DNA from: Thalassospira xiamenensis M-5 = DSM 17429
GTDB lineage: Bacteria > Pseudomonadota > Alphaproteobacteria > Rhodospirillales > Thalassospiraceae
Length of the DNA stretch: 64,000 nt
Direction of reading: 5' to 3'
Assembly (NCBI RefSeq): GCF_000300235.2
Contig: NZ_CP004388.1
Span: 2,514,501 to 2,578,500, forward strand
Positions 44,978-54,689 of the stretch are shown here, in pieces. The notes below the pieces were generated by a model, which made no database searches, was not told where the DNA came from, and worked only from the letters and a program-made list of their open reading frames with translations. The translations under genes and the position numbers were made by a program. Every line of letters begins with the position of its first letter. Positions within the stretch are counted from its first letter, which is position 1.

Positions 44978-45096
44978 TGATGTCTCCGTTATTCATATGA
45001 AATTCTGTAAGGCCGCGAAGGATCGCAGCAACTTCGGCGGCGCTTATAGCAGTTTTTGCCCCGATTGAAACCCCCGCGGGGACGCACGGCAGGCAT

Positions 45097-45130
45097 GGAA
45101 AAACCCGGCACATCAAATGCGCCGGGTTTA
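45097..45130 (-). terminator. Intrinsic terminator of phoD
   Basis: AAACCCGGC and GCCGGGTTT pair around 11 bases, followed by TTTTT on the minus strand. Confidence 0.8.
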
Positions 45131-45148
45131 AAGGGGGTATTGCGTGGG

Positions 45149-46732
45149 TCAGCTGTAAACCGGATCAAGCGTCACGGTATAGAGTTCTTCGTCGGCCACA
45201 TCACGAAGCGACACGCGGAACTGTTCGTTTTCGGCGTCGATATCAACAAGGCCAAAGAATTGCAGGCCAAAGGACGGCGGCAGATTAACGCCCTGTTCCT
45301 CAGTTGGATGTTTGGTAAACATCACCTGCGGACCGAATGTATTATCCATGTCATTGGGGCCAAACGTTCCGGCATGCAGCGGGCCGGAAACGAACTCCCA
45401 GAACGGATCGAAATCCTGGAACCGGGCCTTGTTCGGGTCATAGTAGTGGGCGGCGGTATAATGCACATCCGCTGTCAGCCAGACGGTATTGAGAATGCGG
45501 GCCGATTTGATGAAACGCAGCAATTCAACAATTTCAAGTTCGCGCCCGGCCGGTGCACCATCACCATTGGCCAGATTTTCAAAGGTGCTTTTGTTTTTCC
45601 AGTCATCATAGACAATCATGCCAATTGGCATATCCGCGGCAATAACTTTCCAGGTTGCCTTGGAATTCAGTAGACTGCGTTTAAGCCATTCGATCTGCTC
45701 CCGGCCAAGGAAGGTGGTCTTGTCATTGGGTTCCGGGCTGTTATTGGCATCGTTCGCAGCGCGGTAGGTGCGCATATCAAGGAAGAATATCTCAAGCGAC
45801 GGACCATAGGACACCTTGCGATATACCCGCCCCGGTTCGGACGCATGTTCGGTGATTGGCAGCATTTCACGAAATGCCCGGTTGGCACGTGCGGCCAATA
45901 GGGATACCGATTTTTCGCTGTAACGATCATCCCCGGTCAGCATTTCACCGGGATACCAGTTGTTGGTCACTTCGTGGTCGTCCCACTGGTAATAGACCGG
46001 GATCAGGCGGTTGAATTCGCGGACATTCTTATCAAGCATGTTGTATTTGTAATTGCCGCGAAACTCGGCAAGGGTTTCGGCGACCTTGCCGGTATCCTCG
46101 GTCGTGATGTTTTTCCAGATATCGCCATCGGGCATTTTTGCCTGTTCGGCAAACGGACCATCGGCATAGATGGTATCGCCGGAATGGATGAAGAAATCCG
46201 GGTTGTGTTTGGTGATCGTGGCATAGGTTTTCATGCCGCCGCGATCCTCATCAATGCCCCAGCCCTGCCCGGCCGTATCACCCGACCAGCCGAACCGGAT
46301 ATTGCGTTTTGCCGCCGGTGCGGTGCGGAAATGACCGATCACCGATTCGGACGATGCCCGTCCATCATCAAGATTTTCGAAATGGATTTTATAAAACACG
46401 TCCTGCCCGGCCGGCAGATCATTCAGGGCAAGCTTGCCGGCAAAATCACGTTCCGGCAGAACATCGACATGCGGAATTCTGACGGATCGTGAAAAGTTTT
46501 CCGTTGTGGCAATTTCGGTAATCATCCGTGACGCACGATCCGCACGGCCCCAGATACAGGCGGAATTGGCGGTGACGTCACCACTTTGCACCCCATGGGT
46601 GATCATTGGACGATCCGCCGCACGCGAAATGGACGGCATGAAAAATCCACCCATCGCCGATGCCGCACCGGCCGTGGCGGTTACAGAGGCGGTTGTGGTC
46701 AGGAATTTTCGGCGGGAAAGACGAAAAGACAT
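45149..46732 (-). CDS. phoD: Alkaline phosphatase D (PhoD), Tat-exported
   Basis: A 527-residue phosphodiesterase/alkaline phosphatase of the PhoD family, acting outside the cytoplasm to release phosphate. The N-terminus is a twin-arginine signal (SRRKFLTTTASVTATAG) ending around SRAADRP. Metal-site motifs are FGWSGDTAGQG, FFIHSGDTIYADG, YQWDDHEVTNN and TVWLTADVHYTAAHYY. AAGGGGTTCTTTCA precedes ATG 46732. Two TGTCAT half-sites upstream hint at Pho control. The enzyme needs folded cofactor loading, consistent with Tat export. Confidence 0.95.
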   Translation of the reverse strand: MSFRLSRRKFLTTTASVTATAGAASAMGGFFMPSISRAADRPMITHGVQSGDVTANSACIWGRADRASRMITEIATTENFSRSVRIPHVDVLPERDFAGKLALNDLPAGQDVFYKIHFENLDDGRASSESVIGHFRTAPAAKRNIRFGWSGDTAGQGWGIDEDRGGMKTYATITKHNPDFFIHSGDTIYADGPFAEQAKMPDGDIWKNITTEDTGKVAETLAEFRGNYKYNMLDKNVREFNRLIPVYYQWDDHEVTNNWYPGEMLTGDDRYSEKSVSLLAARANRAFREMLPITEHASEPGRVYRKVSYGPSLEIFFLDMRTYRAANDANNSPEPNDKTTFLGREQIEWLKRSLLNSKATWKVIAADMPIGMIVYDDWKNKSTFENLANGDGAPAGRELEIVELLRFIKSARILNTVWLTADVHYTAAHYYDPNKARFQDFDPFWEFVSGPLHAGTFGPNDMDNTFGPQVMFTKHPTEEQGVNLPPSFGLQFFGLVDIDAENEQFRVSLRDVADEELYTVTLDPVYS

Positions 46733-46774
46733 TGAAAGAACCCCTTCAAAATTTGAAGTAACACCTTGAAGAGT

Positions 46775-46794
46775 ATGACAAATTCAAATGACAG
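46775..46794 (-). promoter_or_regulatory. Pho-box-like half-sites upstream of phoD
   Basis: On the minus strand CTGTCAT is followed 13 bp later by TTGTCAT, about 45-60 bp before phoD. A classical Pho box has 11-bp spacing, so this is an imperfect match. A 15-bp inverted repeat CTTCAAA-A-TTTGAAG lies between it and the gene at 46744-46758. Confidence 0.4.
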
Positions 46795-46884
46795 GACCGT
46801 TGCGGCCTCTTGATGGTTTTATCAACATTTGATGACACTGGCGCGCGCAATACGACGTTTGCAGCCCCGCCCCGTTTTCAAATG

Positions 46885-46912
46885 AAAAAGACCGGATGCG
46901 ATTGCATCCGGC
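46885..46912 (-). terminator. Intrinsic terminator of mrcA
   Basis: CCGGATGC and GCATCCGG pair around a four-base loop, followed by TCTTTTT on the minus strand, about 35 bp beyond the mrcA stop. Confidence 0.85.
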
Positions 46913-46945
46913 CCCTTAAACATTCCCGCAAAAGCGCGGCAAAGA

Positions 46946-49375
46946 TCAGTAAATGCCACCCGGGCTTGAAACGCCGCCGGTATTGCCTTCGGCACCGACG
47001 CCGCTGTAACCGGCATCGCCACCATCGATCACATTGTCATTCGATGACGGAATGGTGCCGGGTTTGAAAGCTTCCCAGATCACGTTCTGATCCCCCGGGC
47101 GGGCCGGAAGGCCGGAACGGGCTTCAACGCGGACCATGCGAATGCCCGGCGGTGTACGGAATGGCACGGCCTTTGTGCCCTTTAAGGCATCGCCCATGAA
47201 CTGCTTGAAGATCGGGGCGGCGGCACTGGCCCCCTGCTCCTGATCGCCAAGCGAGCGGTTATCGTCAAAGCCGACATAAACACCAACCGCAAGGTCGGGC
47301 GAGAAGCCGACAAACCATGCATCGCGGCTATCGTTCGTGGTACCGGTTTTACCCGCCAGCGGATAACCGAGTTCGCGAATGCGACGACCGGTTCCGCGTT
47401 CAACCACACCTTCAAGCATCGATACCATCTGGAACGCGCTTGCCGGGTCGGTAAGCTGTTCACGGGTATCGGGCAGTTCAGGGGGCATCTGATTGCGGAA
47501 ATCGACATCCTGACATTCCGCACACTGGCGTTCGTCACGACGATAGATCACTTCACCGCGACGGTTCTGAATGCGGTCAATCAGGGTCGGGGTGATTTTC
47601 TTGCCGCCATTGACAAATTCCGCATAGGCCGCCGTCATGCGCATGACGGTGGTTTCCGCCGCACCAAGCGCCATCGAAAGAACCTGTGGCATATCATCGA
47701 CAACACCGAAACGTTGCGCGTAATCGGCAACCTTGTCCATGCCGATGGTCTGGGCCAGACGTACCGTCATCAGGTTACGCGACAGTTCGATACCAAGACG
47801 CATGGTAGAAGGACCATAGAACTTGCCGCTATAGTTGCCCGGCTTCCATTTACCAAGCCCGGGCCCCTGATCAATCACGAATGGCGCATCCAGCACCAGG
47901 GTCGACGGGGTAAAGCCCTGATCAAGGGCGGCCAGGTAAACAAACGGTTTGAAGGCAGAACCGGGCTGACGACGGGCCTGGGTCGCGCGGTTGAATTTCG
48001 ACATGTCATGCGAAAAACCGCCCGACATTGCCAAAACACGCCCGGTATGCGGGTCCATCGCGACAAGCGCCCCATTGACCGCAGGAATCTGGCGCAGGCC
48101 ATAGGTATTGGGCGGCAGTTCTTCGCCATCAAGTTCCGCAAAATGCCTCACATAGATCACATCACCCGGCGACAGAACATCTGATGGGCTGTTGACCGCA
48201 GCACCAAGCTTCTGGCCTTCTTTCCACGGACGCGCCCATGTCAGGAAGCGAAGCGGAATGCGGCCCTGCTTGCCCGACAGAAGGCCAAGGGTTGCTTCTT
48301 CGGCACTGACACGCAGAACAACGGCCTTGTCCCATGGCAAATCATTGGGTGTTTCGACTTCGCGCAGTTTCTGCTGCCAGTCATCGGCCAGATCGATATT
48401 GGTGATCGGACCGCGCCAGCCATGACGACGGTCATATTCCACAAGCCCTTCGACCAGCGCCTGATCGGCAATGGTCTGCAGGCGCGGATCAACCGTCGAG
48501 CGGACCGACAGTCCGCCATCATAAAGCATATTTTCGCCGTAACGGTCGACCAGCTGGCGGCGGACTTCCTCGGCGAAGAAATCAGCACGATAGGTATCGA
48601 CCGACTGGCGTTCCTTGGCAATCAGCGGGCTTGCCCACGCGTTCTGGGCTTCGGCCTCGGTGATGAATTTTTCTTCGAGCATCCGGCCAATCACCCAATT
48701 ACGACGCGCCTTGGCTTCGTCATGATTGCGGACCGGATGATAATTCGACGGTGCCTTTGGCAGGGCGGCAAGATAGGCCGCTTCCTCGATATTGATTTCA
48801 TCAAGAGATTTATCGAAATACCGCAACGCCGCCGCCGCAACGCCATAGCTGCCATTGCCGAGATAAATTTCGTTCAGATACAGTTCAAGGATATGTTCCT
48901 TGGAAAAGGCACGCTCGATCCGGAAGGAAAGGATTGCTTCCTTGACCTTGCGTTCATAGGAAACTTCGCTGGTCAGAAGGAAGTTTTTGGCAACCTGCTG
49001 GGTGATGGTCGATGCACCGACCGGACGCTTACCCGTGCCCATATTGACAACGTTGGTCACGGCTGCGCGCAGCACGGATGCGAAATCGATGCCCGGATGG
49101 CTGAAAAAGTTTTTATCCTCGGCCGCGACAAACGCGTCGACAACAACATGCGGGATCGAGGTGATCGGCACGAAAACGCGTTTTTCACGCGCATATTCGG
49201 CGATCAATGCCCCGTCACTGGCATGGACGCGTGTCATGACTTCGGGTTCGTAGTTTTCAAGCTGGGTGTAATCGGGCAAGTCCTGACCGAAATGCCAGAA
49301 GATCGCCAGAACGCCGATCCCGCCAGCAATTGCCATCAGGAAAAGCACACCGAAAATACTTAGTAAAATACGCAT
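46946..49375 (-). CDS. mrcA: Penicillin-binding protein 1A
   Basis: A class A PBP of 809 residues that polymerises and cross-links peptidoglycan in the inner membrane. Residues 1-25 form the membrane anchor (LLSIFGVLFLMAIAGGIGVL). The glycosyltransferase domain has the catalytic AAEDKNFFSHPGID and GASTITQQVAKN. The transpeptidase domain has SAFKPF (SxxK), ELSRNLMTV (SxN) and AGKTGTTNDSRDA (KTG). A Gly/Ser-rich tail closes the protein. ATG 49375 (MRILLSIFG) is chosen, since the frame upstream to 49510 is not homologous. The amidase gene precedes it on the same strand. Confidence 0.96.
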   Translation of the reverse strand: MRILLSIFGVLFLMAIAGGIGVLAIFWHFGQDLPDYTQLENYEPEVMTRVHASDGALIAEYAREKRVFVPITSIPHVVVDAFVAAEDKNFFSHPGIDFASVLRAAVTNVVNMGTGKRPVGASTITQQVAKNFLLTSEVSYERKVKEAILSFRIERAFSKEHILELYLNEIYLGNGSYGVAAAALRYFDKSLDEINIEEAAYLAALPKAPSNYHPVRNHDEAKARRNWVIGRMLEEKFITEAEAQNAWASPLIAKERQSVDTYRADFFAEEVRRQLVDRYGENMLYDGGLSVRSTVDPRLQTIADQALVEGLVEYDRRHGWRGPITNIDLADDWQQKLREVETPNDLPWDKAVVLRVSAEEATLGLLSGKQGRIPLRFLTWARPWKEGQKLGAAVNSPSDVLSPGDVIYVRHFAELDGEELPPNTYGLRQIPAVNGALVAMDPHTGRVLAMSGGFSHDMSKFNRATQARRQPGSAFKPFVYLAALDQGFTPSTLVLDAPFVIDQGPGLGKWKPGNYSGKFYGPSTMRLGIELSRNLMTVRLAQTIGMDKVADYAQRFGVVDDMPQVLSMALGAAETTVMRMTAAYAEFVNGGKKITPTLIDRIQNRRGEVIYRRDERQCAECQDVDFRNQMPPELPDTREQLTDPASAFQMVSMLEGVVERGTGRRIRELGYPLAGKTGTTNDSRDAWFVGFSPDLAVGVYVGFDDNRSLGDQEQGASAAAPIFKQFMGDALKGTKAVPFRTPPGIRMVRVEARSGLPARPGDQNVIWEAFKPGTIPSSNDNVIDGGDAGYSGVGAEGNTGGVSSPGGIY

Positions 49376-49651
49376 AAACAGGTCTTTATCATTTTGCTGT
49401 TTTGGCCTGATCCGGTTTGGCGCGCACCAAAGCGCACATTTCGGAGAATTGCAATCAGCCTTATCATAGCGGCAAAAAAGTGACGGCGTTGTGACACTGC
49501 GCACGGCCACCGTATTTTCTGTTCCGACCGGGCAAAGATTATAGCCCTACCGCCCCATCAAAGCGAGAGCCGGAAATTCCATTGCACGGAAAAGTTATGC
49601 AAATTGCCAATATGCTTTTCGAAATCCGGGGACGAAGCCGTTGAACCCGAC

Positions 49652-50947
49652 CTAGAATTTATGTTTTTCGAAATAGATATCGATGGCGCGCAGTATAGCT
49701 TCGGCGACCTTGCGACGATGTGCCGGGCTTTGCAACAGCTTGGCATCCGTCGCGTTCGATAAATAGCCCATTTCAAACAGGGCTGAGGGGATATCAGGAG
49801 CCTTGAGCACAGCAAAGCCCGCGAACCGATGGGTCCGGCGTTGCAGTTCGATGCTTTTGCCGAGTTCGGTGACCATATTGGCCGCAAGGGTCGCCGACAG
49901 GTTCATGGTTTCGCGCTGTGCCAGATCGATCAGGATGCTTTGCACCAGCGAGTTTTCTTCCGATAGGTCAATACCGGCAATCACGTCGGCCTTGTTTTCC
50001 TTTGACGCCAGTGCGGCGGCTTCTTTGTCCGACGCGTTTTCAGACAGGGTATAGACCGATGCACCGCGATGCTTGGAATTGCCAATCGAGTCTGCGTGCA
50101 GCGAAATAAACAGATCGGCCCCGTTTTTACGCGCGATTTCGGTTCGCTGGCGCAATTTCAGGAACACGTCCTTGTCGCGTGTCAGAAGCACACGATACCG
50201 ACCGGAATCGGTCAGAACCTTTTCAACTTCGCGGGCGGCGGCAAGCGTCAGGTCCTTTTCATAGACCCCGCCAACCCCGATTGCGCCGGGATCAACCCCG
50301 CCGTGACCCGCATCAATCGCAATCAGCGGCTTTTCCGAACCACCACGACCGGACTCAACCGCAACATCGGCACTTTGTTCGGTGGCACTGGTGTCGTTGC
50401 GGCTGCGTGCGGAATAGGCGACCATGCTTTCGCGTGATGCCGCCATAAAGGCATCACGCTTGGCGGGCGACAGATCAACGACAAGACGATGGGGCTTGCC
50501 ATCGGATGCAGGCAGCGTGAAGATTTTTGAAACAAGTGCCGGTTCGGCAACGTCAAGAACCACACGGAAGGTGCCCGGTTTGAACAGGCCGTAACGCAAT
50601 CCCGAAATCAGGCCCCCGCCCGATGTTACCTTGCCCGGGGGGGCGGTCCATTCGATTTCGGGCATGTCGATGATGACACGATATGGATCGGGCAGCAGAA
50701 AATAGCTGAACTCGACACTGCGATCGAGATCAATGACAAAGCGGGTATAGTCGGGATAAACGCCAAGGCGCGCGCCAAGAACCTTGGTTTCCTGCGCATT
50801 TGCCGTGGCAGAACCGCCGACACAGATCATCATCGCCAGAAAAAGCGACAAACAGAGTGCAGCAACAATCCGGGCCGGTTTTTGCCCGACCAAGAACAGC
50901 GTTTCTGCCGTCGCATTCACCTGCGAACCCGTTTGAACTGATACCAT
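49652..50947 (-). CDS. amiC: N-acetylmuramoyl-L-alanine amidase (AMIN plus Amidase_3)
   Basis: A periplasmic zinc amidase of 431 residues splitting peptidoglycan during septation. The N-terminus has a hydrophobic export segment (ALCLSLFLAMMICVGG), then the AMIN domain (LGARLGVYPDYTRFVIDLDR). The Amidase_3 domain carries IDAGHGGVDPGAIG, FISLHADSIGN and the C-terminal Glu in LFEMGYLSNATD. ATG 50947 is preceded by GCAGGACG. A 276-bp gap separates it from mrcA, so they may be separate units serving the same pathway. It is divergent from rne. Confidence 0.94.
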   Translation of the reverse strand: MVSVQTGSQVNATAETLFLVGQKPARIVAALCLSLFLAMMICVGGSATANAQETKVLGARLGVYPDYTRFVIDLDRSVEFSYFLLPDPYRVIIDMPEIEWTAPPGKVTSGGGLISGLRYGLFKPGTFRVVLDVAEPALVSKIFTLPASDGKPHRLVVDLSPAKRDAFMAASRESMVAYSARSRNDTSATEQSADVAVESGRGGSEKPLIAIDAGHGGVDPGAIGVGGVYEKDLTLAAAREVEKVLTDSGRYRVLLTRDKDVFLKLRQRTEIARKNGADLFISLHADSIGNSKHRGASVYTLSENASDKEAAALASKENKADVIAGIDLSEENSLVQSILIDLAQRETMNLSATLAANMVTELGKSIELQRRTHRFAGFAVLKAPDIPSALFEMGYLSNATDAKLLQSPAHRRKVAEAILRAIDIYFEKHKF

Positions 50948-51085
50948 CGTCCTGCTGCGTTTATCCTGAGAATGCGGAGTAGTTTTAGACTGGTTGTCTG
51001 CGTTTATAACAATGCGTTGGTTAACGGGCAATTGACTGCCCGCGAAACACGCGACGCGCACAACATTCTTCGTTTCGATGTCCAT

Positions 51086-51603
51086 TACATTAATGTAAAC
51101 GGTAAAAACATTGCAGGATCATGGATTTGGCAGAAGGCATCCGTGATTGGCGCAATCAGGCGAAAAACTTCGCGATTTTGAATTCAACCACAACAAAGTC
51201 ATCGGACAACGTAACAAAACTGTTTGTCGCGGGACTTCAAAAGGGATATGTTGCACCCGAGATTCCTATGCCTTGCGGTGTGAACCTTATTAATCCGTCA
51301 GGCTGAGGACGCGACGAGGCCAGTTCTCGGGTCGGTGTCTCGGTGACGCGGCAATTCCCGCTCCCGATAGAGCCCTCCCATTCAAGGCTGTCTTGGCGCG
51401 CTCGAGATTACGCAACCAATTTTTGTTTCAACACCAAAACCAGGTCCGAACCGGAAGAGCAGCCGAAACGCGATGAACCAGATATATACAGGACATATCG
51501 CGACCTTTATGGACGGCGCCTCCGGATACGCCGGTTTATTTGCATACCAGCGCAACATCGCTTTACGCAGGAAACTGGCGGGACCTTTAGGAACAGGTTC
51601 CGA
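51086..51603 (+). promoter_or_regulatory. Long upstream/leader region of rne
   Basis: A 650-bp gap separates amiC from rne. It holds no supported gene, although the rne frame itself stays open back to 51343. Long structured leaders that mediate RNase E autoregulation are known for rne genes; I see several GC-rich inverted stretches around 51300-51370 but cannot fold them here. Promoters for both divergent genes must lie within it. Confidence 0.5.
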
Positions 51604-54600
51604 ATGGTCAAACGCATGCTCATCGATGCAACGCACACGGAAGAAAGCCGTGTCGTTGTTATTAATGGAAATCGCCTAGAAGAATACGACGTCGAAACTT
51701 CGACCAAGAAGCAGATAAAAGGAAATATCTATCTCGCGAAAGTGACGCGTGTAGAACCGTCCCTGCAGGCGGCCTTCGTCGATTACGGCGGAAACCGCCA
51801 TGGTTTCCTCGCCTTTAGCGAAATTCATTCCGACTATTACCAGATCCCGGTCGCAGATCGCGAAGCCCTTTCGCGTAGTCATAGTGACGTCAAGGATGCC
51901 GACATCGTCGAAGACAATATCGGCGACGCATCCGAGGGTAACGATACCCCGAAAAAAGAAAAGAAACCGGCCCGCACCCGCAATCGCCGCAAACCGCGTG
52001 CGAAAGCATCGGACGAAACCGCGGTTGAAACCGATGCAGAAGCACCGGCAACCGACGAAAACGCCGATAGTGCGGAAACTGTTGCGGCCGACGCCCCGCA
52101 GGAAAATGACGCTGCGGCAAGTGATGATGCGAACGATGAGGACGCAAAACCGCGCCGTCGTCGCCCCCGCAACCGTCGCAAGAAATCCGACGAGGTCGAG
52201 GCATCTGGTGATGGCACCGCCGACGCATCGTCGAACGATGGTGATGATACCGATGGTTCGGGCGGCGGAAATGCTGCCATGTCAGCAGAAATTGCCGAAC
52301 TGACCGTCGATATCGAAACCGAGCCGGCCGGTGCCGCCGAAGAAGAAGACATCGATGATCTGGGCGGCGATGACGGGGATGAATTCTCCGACAGCCATCG
52401 CCCGCAGATGCAGAAGCGCTACAAGATTCAGGAAGTGATCAAGCGCCGCCAGATCCTGCTTGTGCAGGTGGTCAAGGAAGAACGCGGTAACAAGGGTGCT
52501 GCGCTTTCGACCTTCCTGTCACTGGCGGGTCGTTATTGCGTTCTGATGCCAAATACCCCGCGCGGTGGCGGCATTTCGCGCAAGATCACCAATGCACAGG
52601 ATCGCAAGCGCCTTAAATCCATTCTGGCCGAACTGGAAATTCCGGATGGCATGGCCGTTATCGTGCGTACCGCAGGTTCGGAACGCACCAAGGCCGAAAT
52701 TAAACGCGACTTCGATTATCTGATGCGTTTGTGGGATCGTATTCGCGAAACCACCCTTCAGAGCCAGGCACCGTGCCTGATTTATGAAGAAGCCGATCTG
52801 ATCAAACGGTCCATCCGTGACCTGTATGCACGCGATGTTGACGAAGTTCTGGTCGAAGGTGACGAAGGTTACCGGATCGCCAAAGACTTCATGAAGATGC
52901 TGATGCCGTCACATGCAAAGCGTGTGCAGCCCTACAAGGATCAGGGTGTTCCGCTGTTCCACCGCTTCCAGGTGGAAAGCCAGCTTGATGCGATGCTCAA
53001 TCCGGTCGTGCAGCTTAAATCGGGTGGCTATATCGTCATCAACCCGACCGAGGCACTGGTCGCGATTGACGTGAACTCGGGCCGTTCGACCCGTGAACGC
53101 AACATCGAAGAAACCGCATACAAGACCAACCTTGAAGCCGCCGAAGAACTCGCACGCCAGCTGCGCCTGCGCGATCTGGCCGGTTTGATTGTGGTCGATT
53201 TCATCGACATGGAAGACCACCGCAACCAGGGGGCGGTTGAACGCAAGCTTAAAGAAGCCATGCGCAATGACCGGGCCCGCCTTCAGATCGGCCGTATCAG
53301 CCCGTTCGGCTTGCTTGAAATGTCACGCCAGCGCCTGCGCCCGTCGCTTGTTGAAAGCGCGTTCGAGGTTTGCGCGCATTGCCGCGGTGTCGGCCTTGTC
53401 CGTTCGATCGAAAGTGCCGCCCTTCATCTGCTGCGTGTGCTTGAAGAAGAAGGCATGCGTCGTCGTTCCGGCGCGCTTACCGTTCATGTTGCAAGCGAAG
53501 TCGCGCTTTATATCCTGAACCGCAAACGTGACACGCTGGCCGAAATCGAACAGCGTTACGGCTTCACCGTGATGATCTTTGGCGATGACAGCCTGATTTC
53601 GCCAGATCACCGGATTGAACGGTCACGTGCGAAAAAGGGTGACGAAGAAGAAGCCCTGCCGGTTCTGAACACCGACAGCGTATCTTTGACCGCGATTGAA
53701 AGCCCGGTTGAACCGGACGAAGACGAAGAAGAAGACGTTGCAGAGGCACGTGATACCCGTGATCAGCGCGACGACGATGATCAGGGCAACAAACGCCGCC
53801 GTCGCCGTCGCCGCCGTCGTGGCCGCAATGATGAACGTGATGACCGTGATGATCAGAACGAAGCCGATGCATCAGATGATGCGGCCGGTTCGTCGGATCG
53901 CGGTGATCAGGACGATAACGAAGATGATGACGACGACGAAGCACAGCGCAAACGCCGCCGCCGCGGCAAACGTGGTGGACGCCGTCGTTCACGCCGTCAG
54001 GAATTTGAAAACGCACCGCGTGTCAAATCGCCTGCCGATGATGCACAGGCAACTGCCCTTCGCCGGGATCGTGATCACAGCGCACCGGAAGGTCAGGTCG
54101 AGGATCAGGTTATTGATGCCGACAGCGAAGGTCAGGATGCCGACAGCTTCGATCAGGAAGGTGTCCGTGTCGGCCGTGAGCGCAGTGCAACCGCGCCGGC
54201 CCCGGCACGGCCGCGCCGCGAACGTCGTGATCGCAATGACAATCGCCGCAACAGGCGGGATCGCAATGACCGGGGTGATGTGAAAAACATCCCGATCCAG
54301 AGCGGCCCGGCCCCCGAGACTGCGGAAGAAATCGCCAAGGAAACCGTTTCGGCACCAGCACAGAACCCAGCCGAAACACCCGTAGCAAGCCCAGCGGAAA
54401 TCGTGGCGGAAAAACCGGCAAGCCCGGCCCCTGCCCCCGCAGCAGCAACGGCAGCGGAGAAATCCGAACCGAAGGCAGAGCCGAAAAAACCGGCACCAAA
54501 AGCCGAAAAGGCACCGGAACCGGTGGCGAGTGAACCCGCTTCTGCCGAACCGGCAAAAGATGAAAAACCCAAGTCGAAGAAACGCGGCTGGTGGAGCCTT

Positions 54601-54609
54601 GGTCGTTAA
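51604..54609 (+). CDS. rne: Ribonuclease E
   Basis: The essential endoribonuclease and degradosome scaffold, 1001 residues from ATG 51604 (MVKRMLIDATH), with AGGAACAGG upstream. The S1 domain (YLAKVTRVEPSLQAAFVDYG) is interrupted by a roughly 160-residue acidic/basic insertion (about residues 98-258), common in alphaproteobacteria. Catalytic Asp489 (AIDVNSG) and Asp532 (VVDFIDMED) have the same 43-residue spacing as in E. coli. The Zn-link is C590-x2-C593. From about residue 675 the protein is disordered, with alternating poly-acidic and RRRRRR-type tracts for RNA and partner binding, ending KKRGWWSLGR. The frame open upstream to 51343 is not homologous. Confidence 0.96.
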   Translation: MVKRMLIDATHTEESRVVVINGNRLEEYDVETSTKKQIKGNIYLAKVTRVEPSLQAAFVDYGGNRHGFLAFSEIHSDYYQIPVADREALSRSHSDVKDADIVEDNIGDASEGNDTPKKEKKPARTRNRRKPRAKASDETAVETDAEAPATDENADSAETVAADAPQENDAAASDDANDEDAKPRRRRPRNRRKKSDEVEASGDGTADASSNDGDDTDGSGGGNAAMSAEIAELTVDIETEPAGAAEEEDIDDLGGDDGDEFSDSHRPQMQKRYKIQEVIKRRQILLVQVVKEERGNKGAALSTFLSLAGRYCVLMPNTPRGGGISRKITNAQDRKRLKSILAELEIPDGMAVIVRTAGSERTKAEIKRDFDYLMRLWDRIRETTLQSQAPCLIYEEADLIKRSIRDLYARDVDEVLVEGDEGYRIAKDFMKMLMPSHAKRVQPYKDQGVPLFHRFQVESQLDAMLNPVVQLKSGGYIVINPTEALVAIDVNSGRSTRERNIEETAYKTNLEAAEELARQLRLRDLAGLIVVDFIDMEDHRNQGAVERKLKEAMRNDRARLQIGRISPFGLLEMSRQRLRPSLVESAFEVCAHCRGVGLVRSIESAALHLLRVLEEEGMRRRSGALTVHVASEVALYILNRKRDTLAEIEQRYGFTVMIFGDDSLISPDHRIERSRAKKGDEEEALPVLNTDSVSLTAIESPVEPDEDEEEDVAEARDTRDQRDDDDQGNKRRRRRRRRRGRNDERDDRDDQNEADASDDAAGSSDRGDQDDNEDDDDDEAQRKRRRRGKRGGRRRSRRQEFENAPRVKSPADDAQATALRRDRDHSAPEGQVEDQVIDADSEGQDADSFDQEGVRVGRERSATAPAPARPRRERRDRNDNRRNRRDRNDRGDVKNIPIQSGPAPETAEEIAKETVSAPAQNPAETPVASPAEIVAEKPASPAPAPAAATAAEKSEPKAEPKKPAPKAEKAPEPVASEPASAEPAKDEKPKSKKRGWWSLGR

Positions 54610-54630
54610 GATCAGGACCCGATAAAATCC

Positions 54631-54662
54631 AAAAGGGCTGCCGAACATTCGGCAGCCCTTTT
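54631..54662 (+). terminator. Intrinsic terminator of rne
   Basis: AAAAGGGCTGCCGAA and TTCGGCAGCCCTTTT share a three-base loop, a long perfect stem working in both directions between convergent genes. Confidence 0.9.
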
Positions 54663-54689
54663 CGTTGCGGTCTGTTTGAGATCAGGGGC

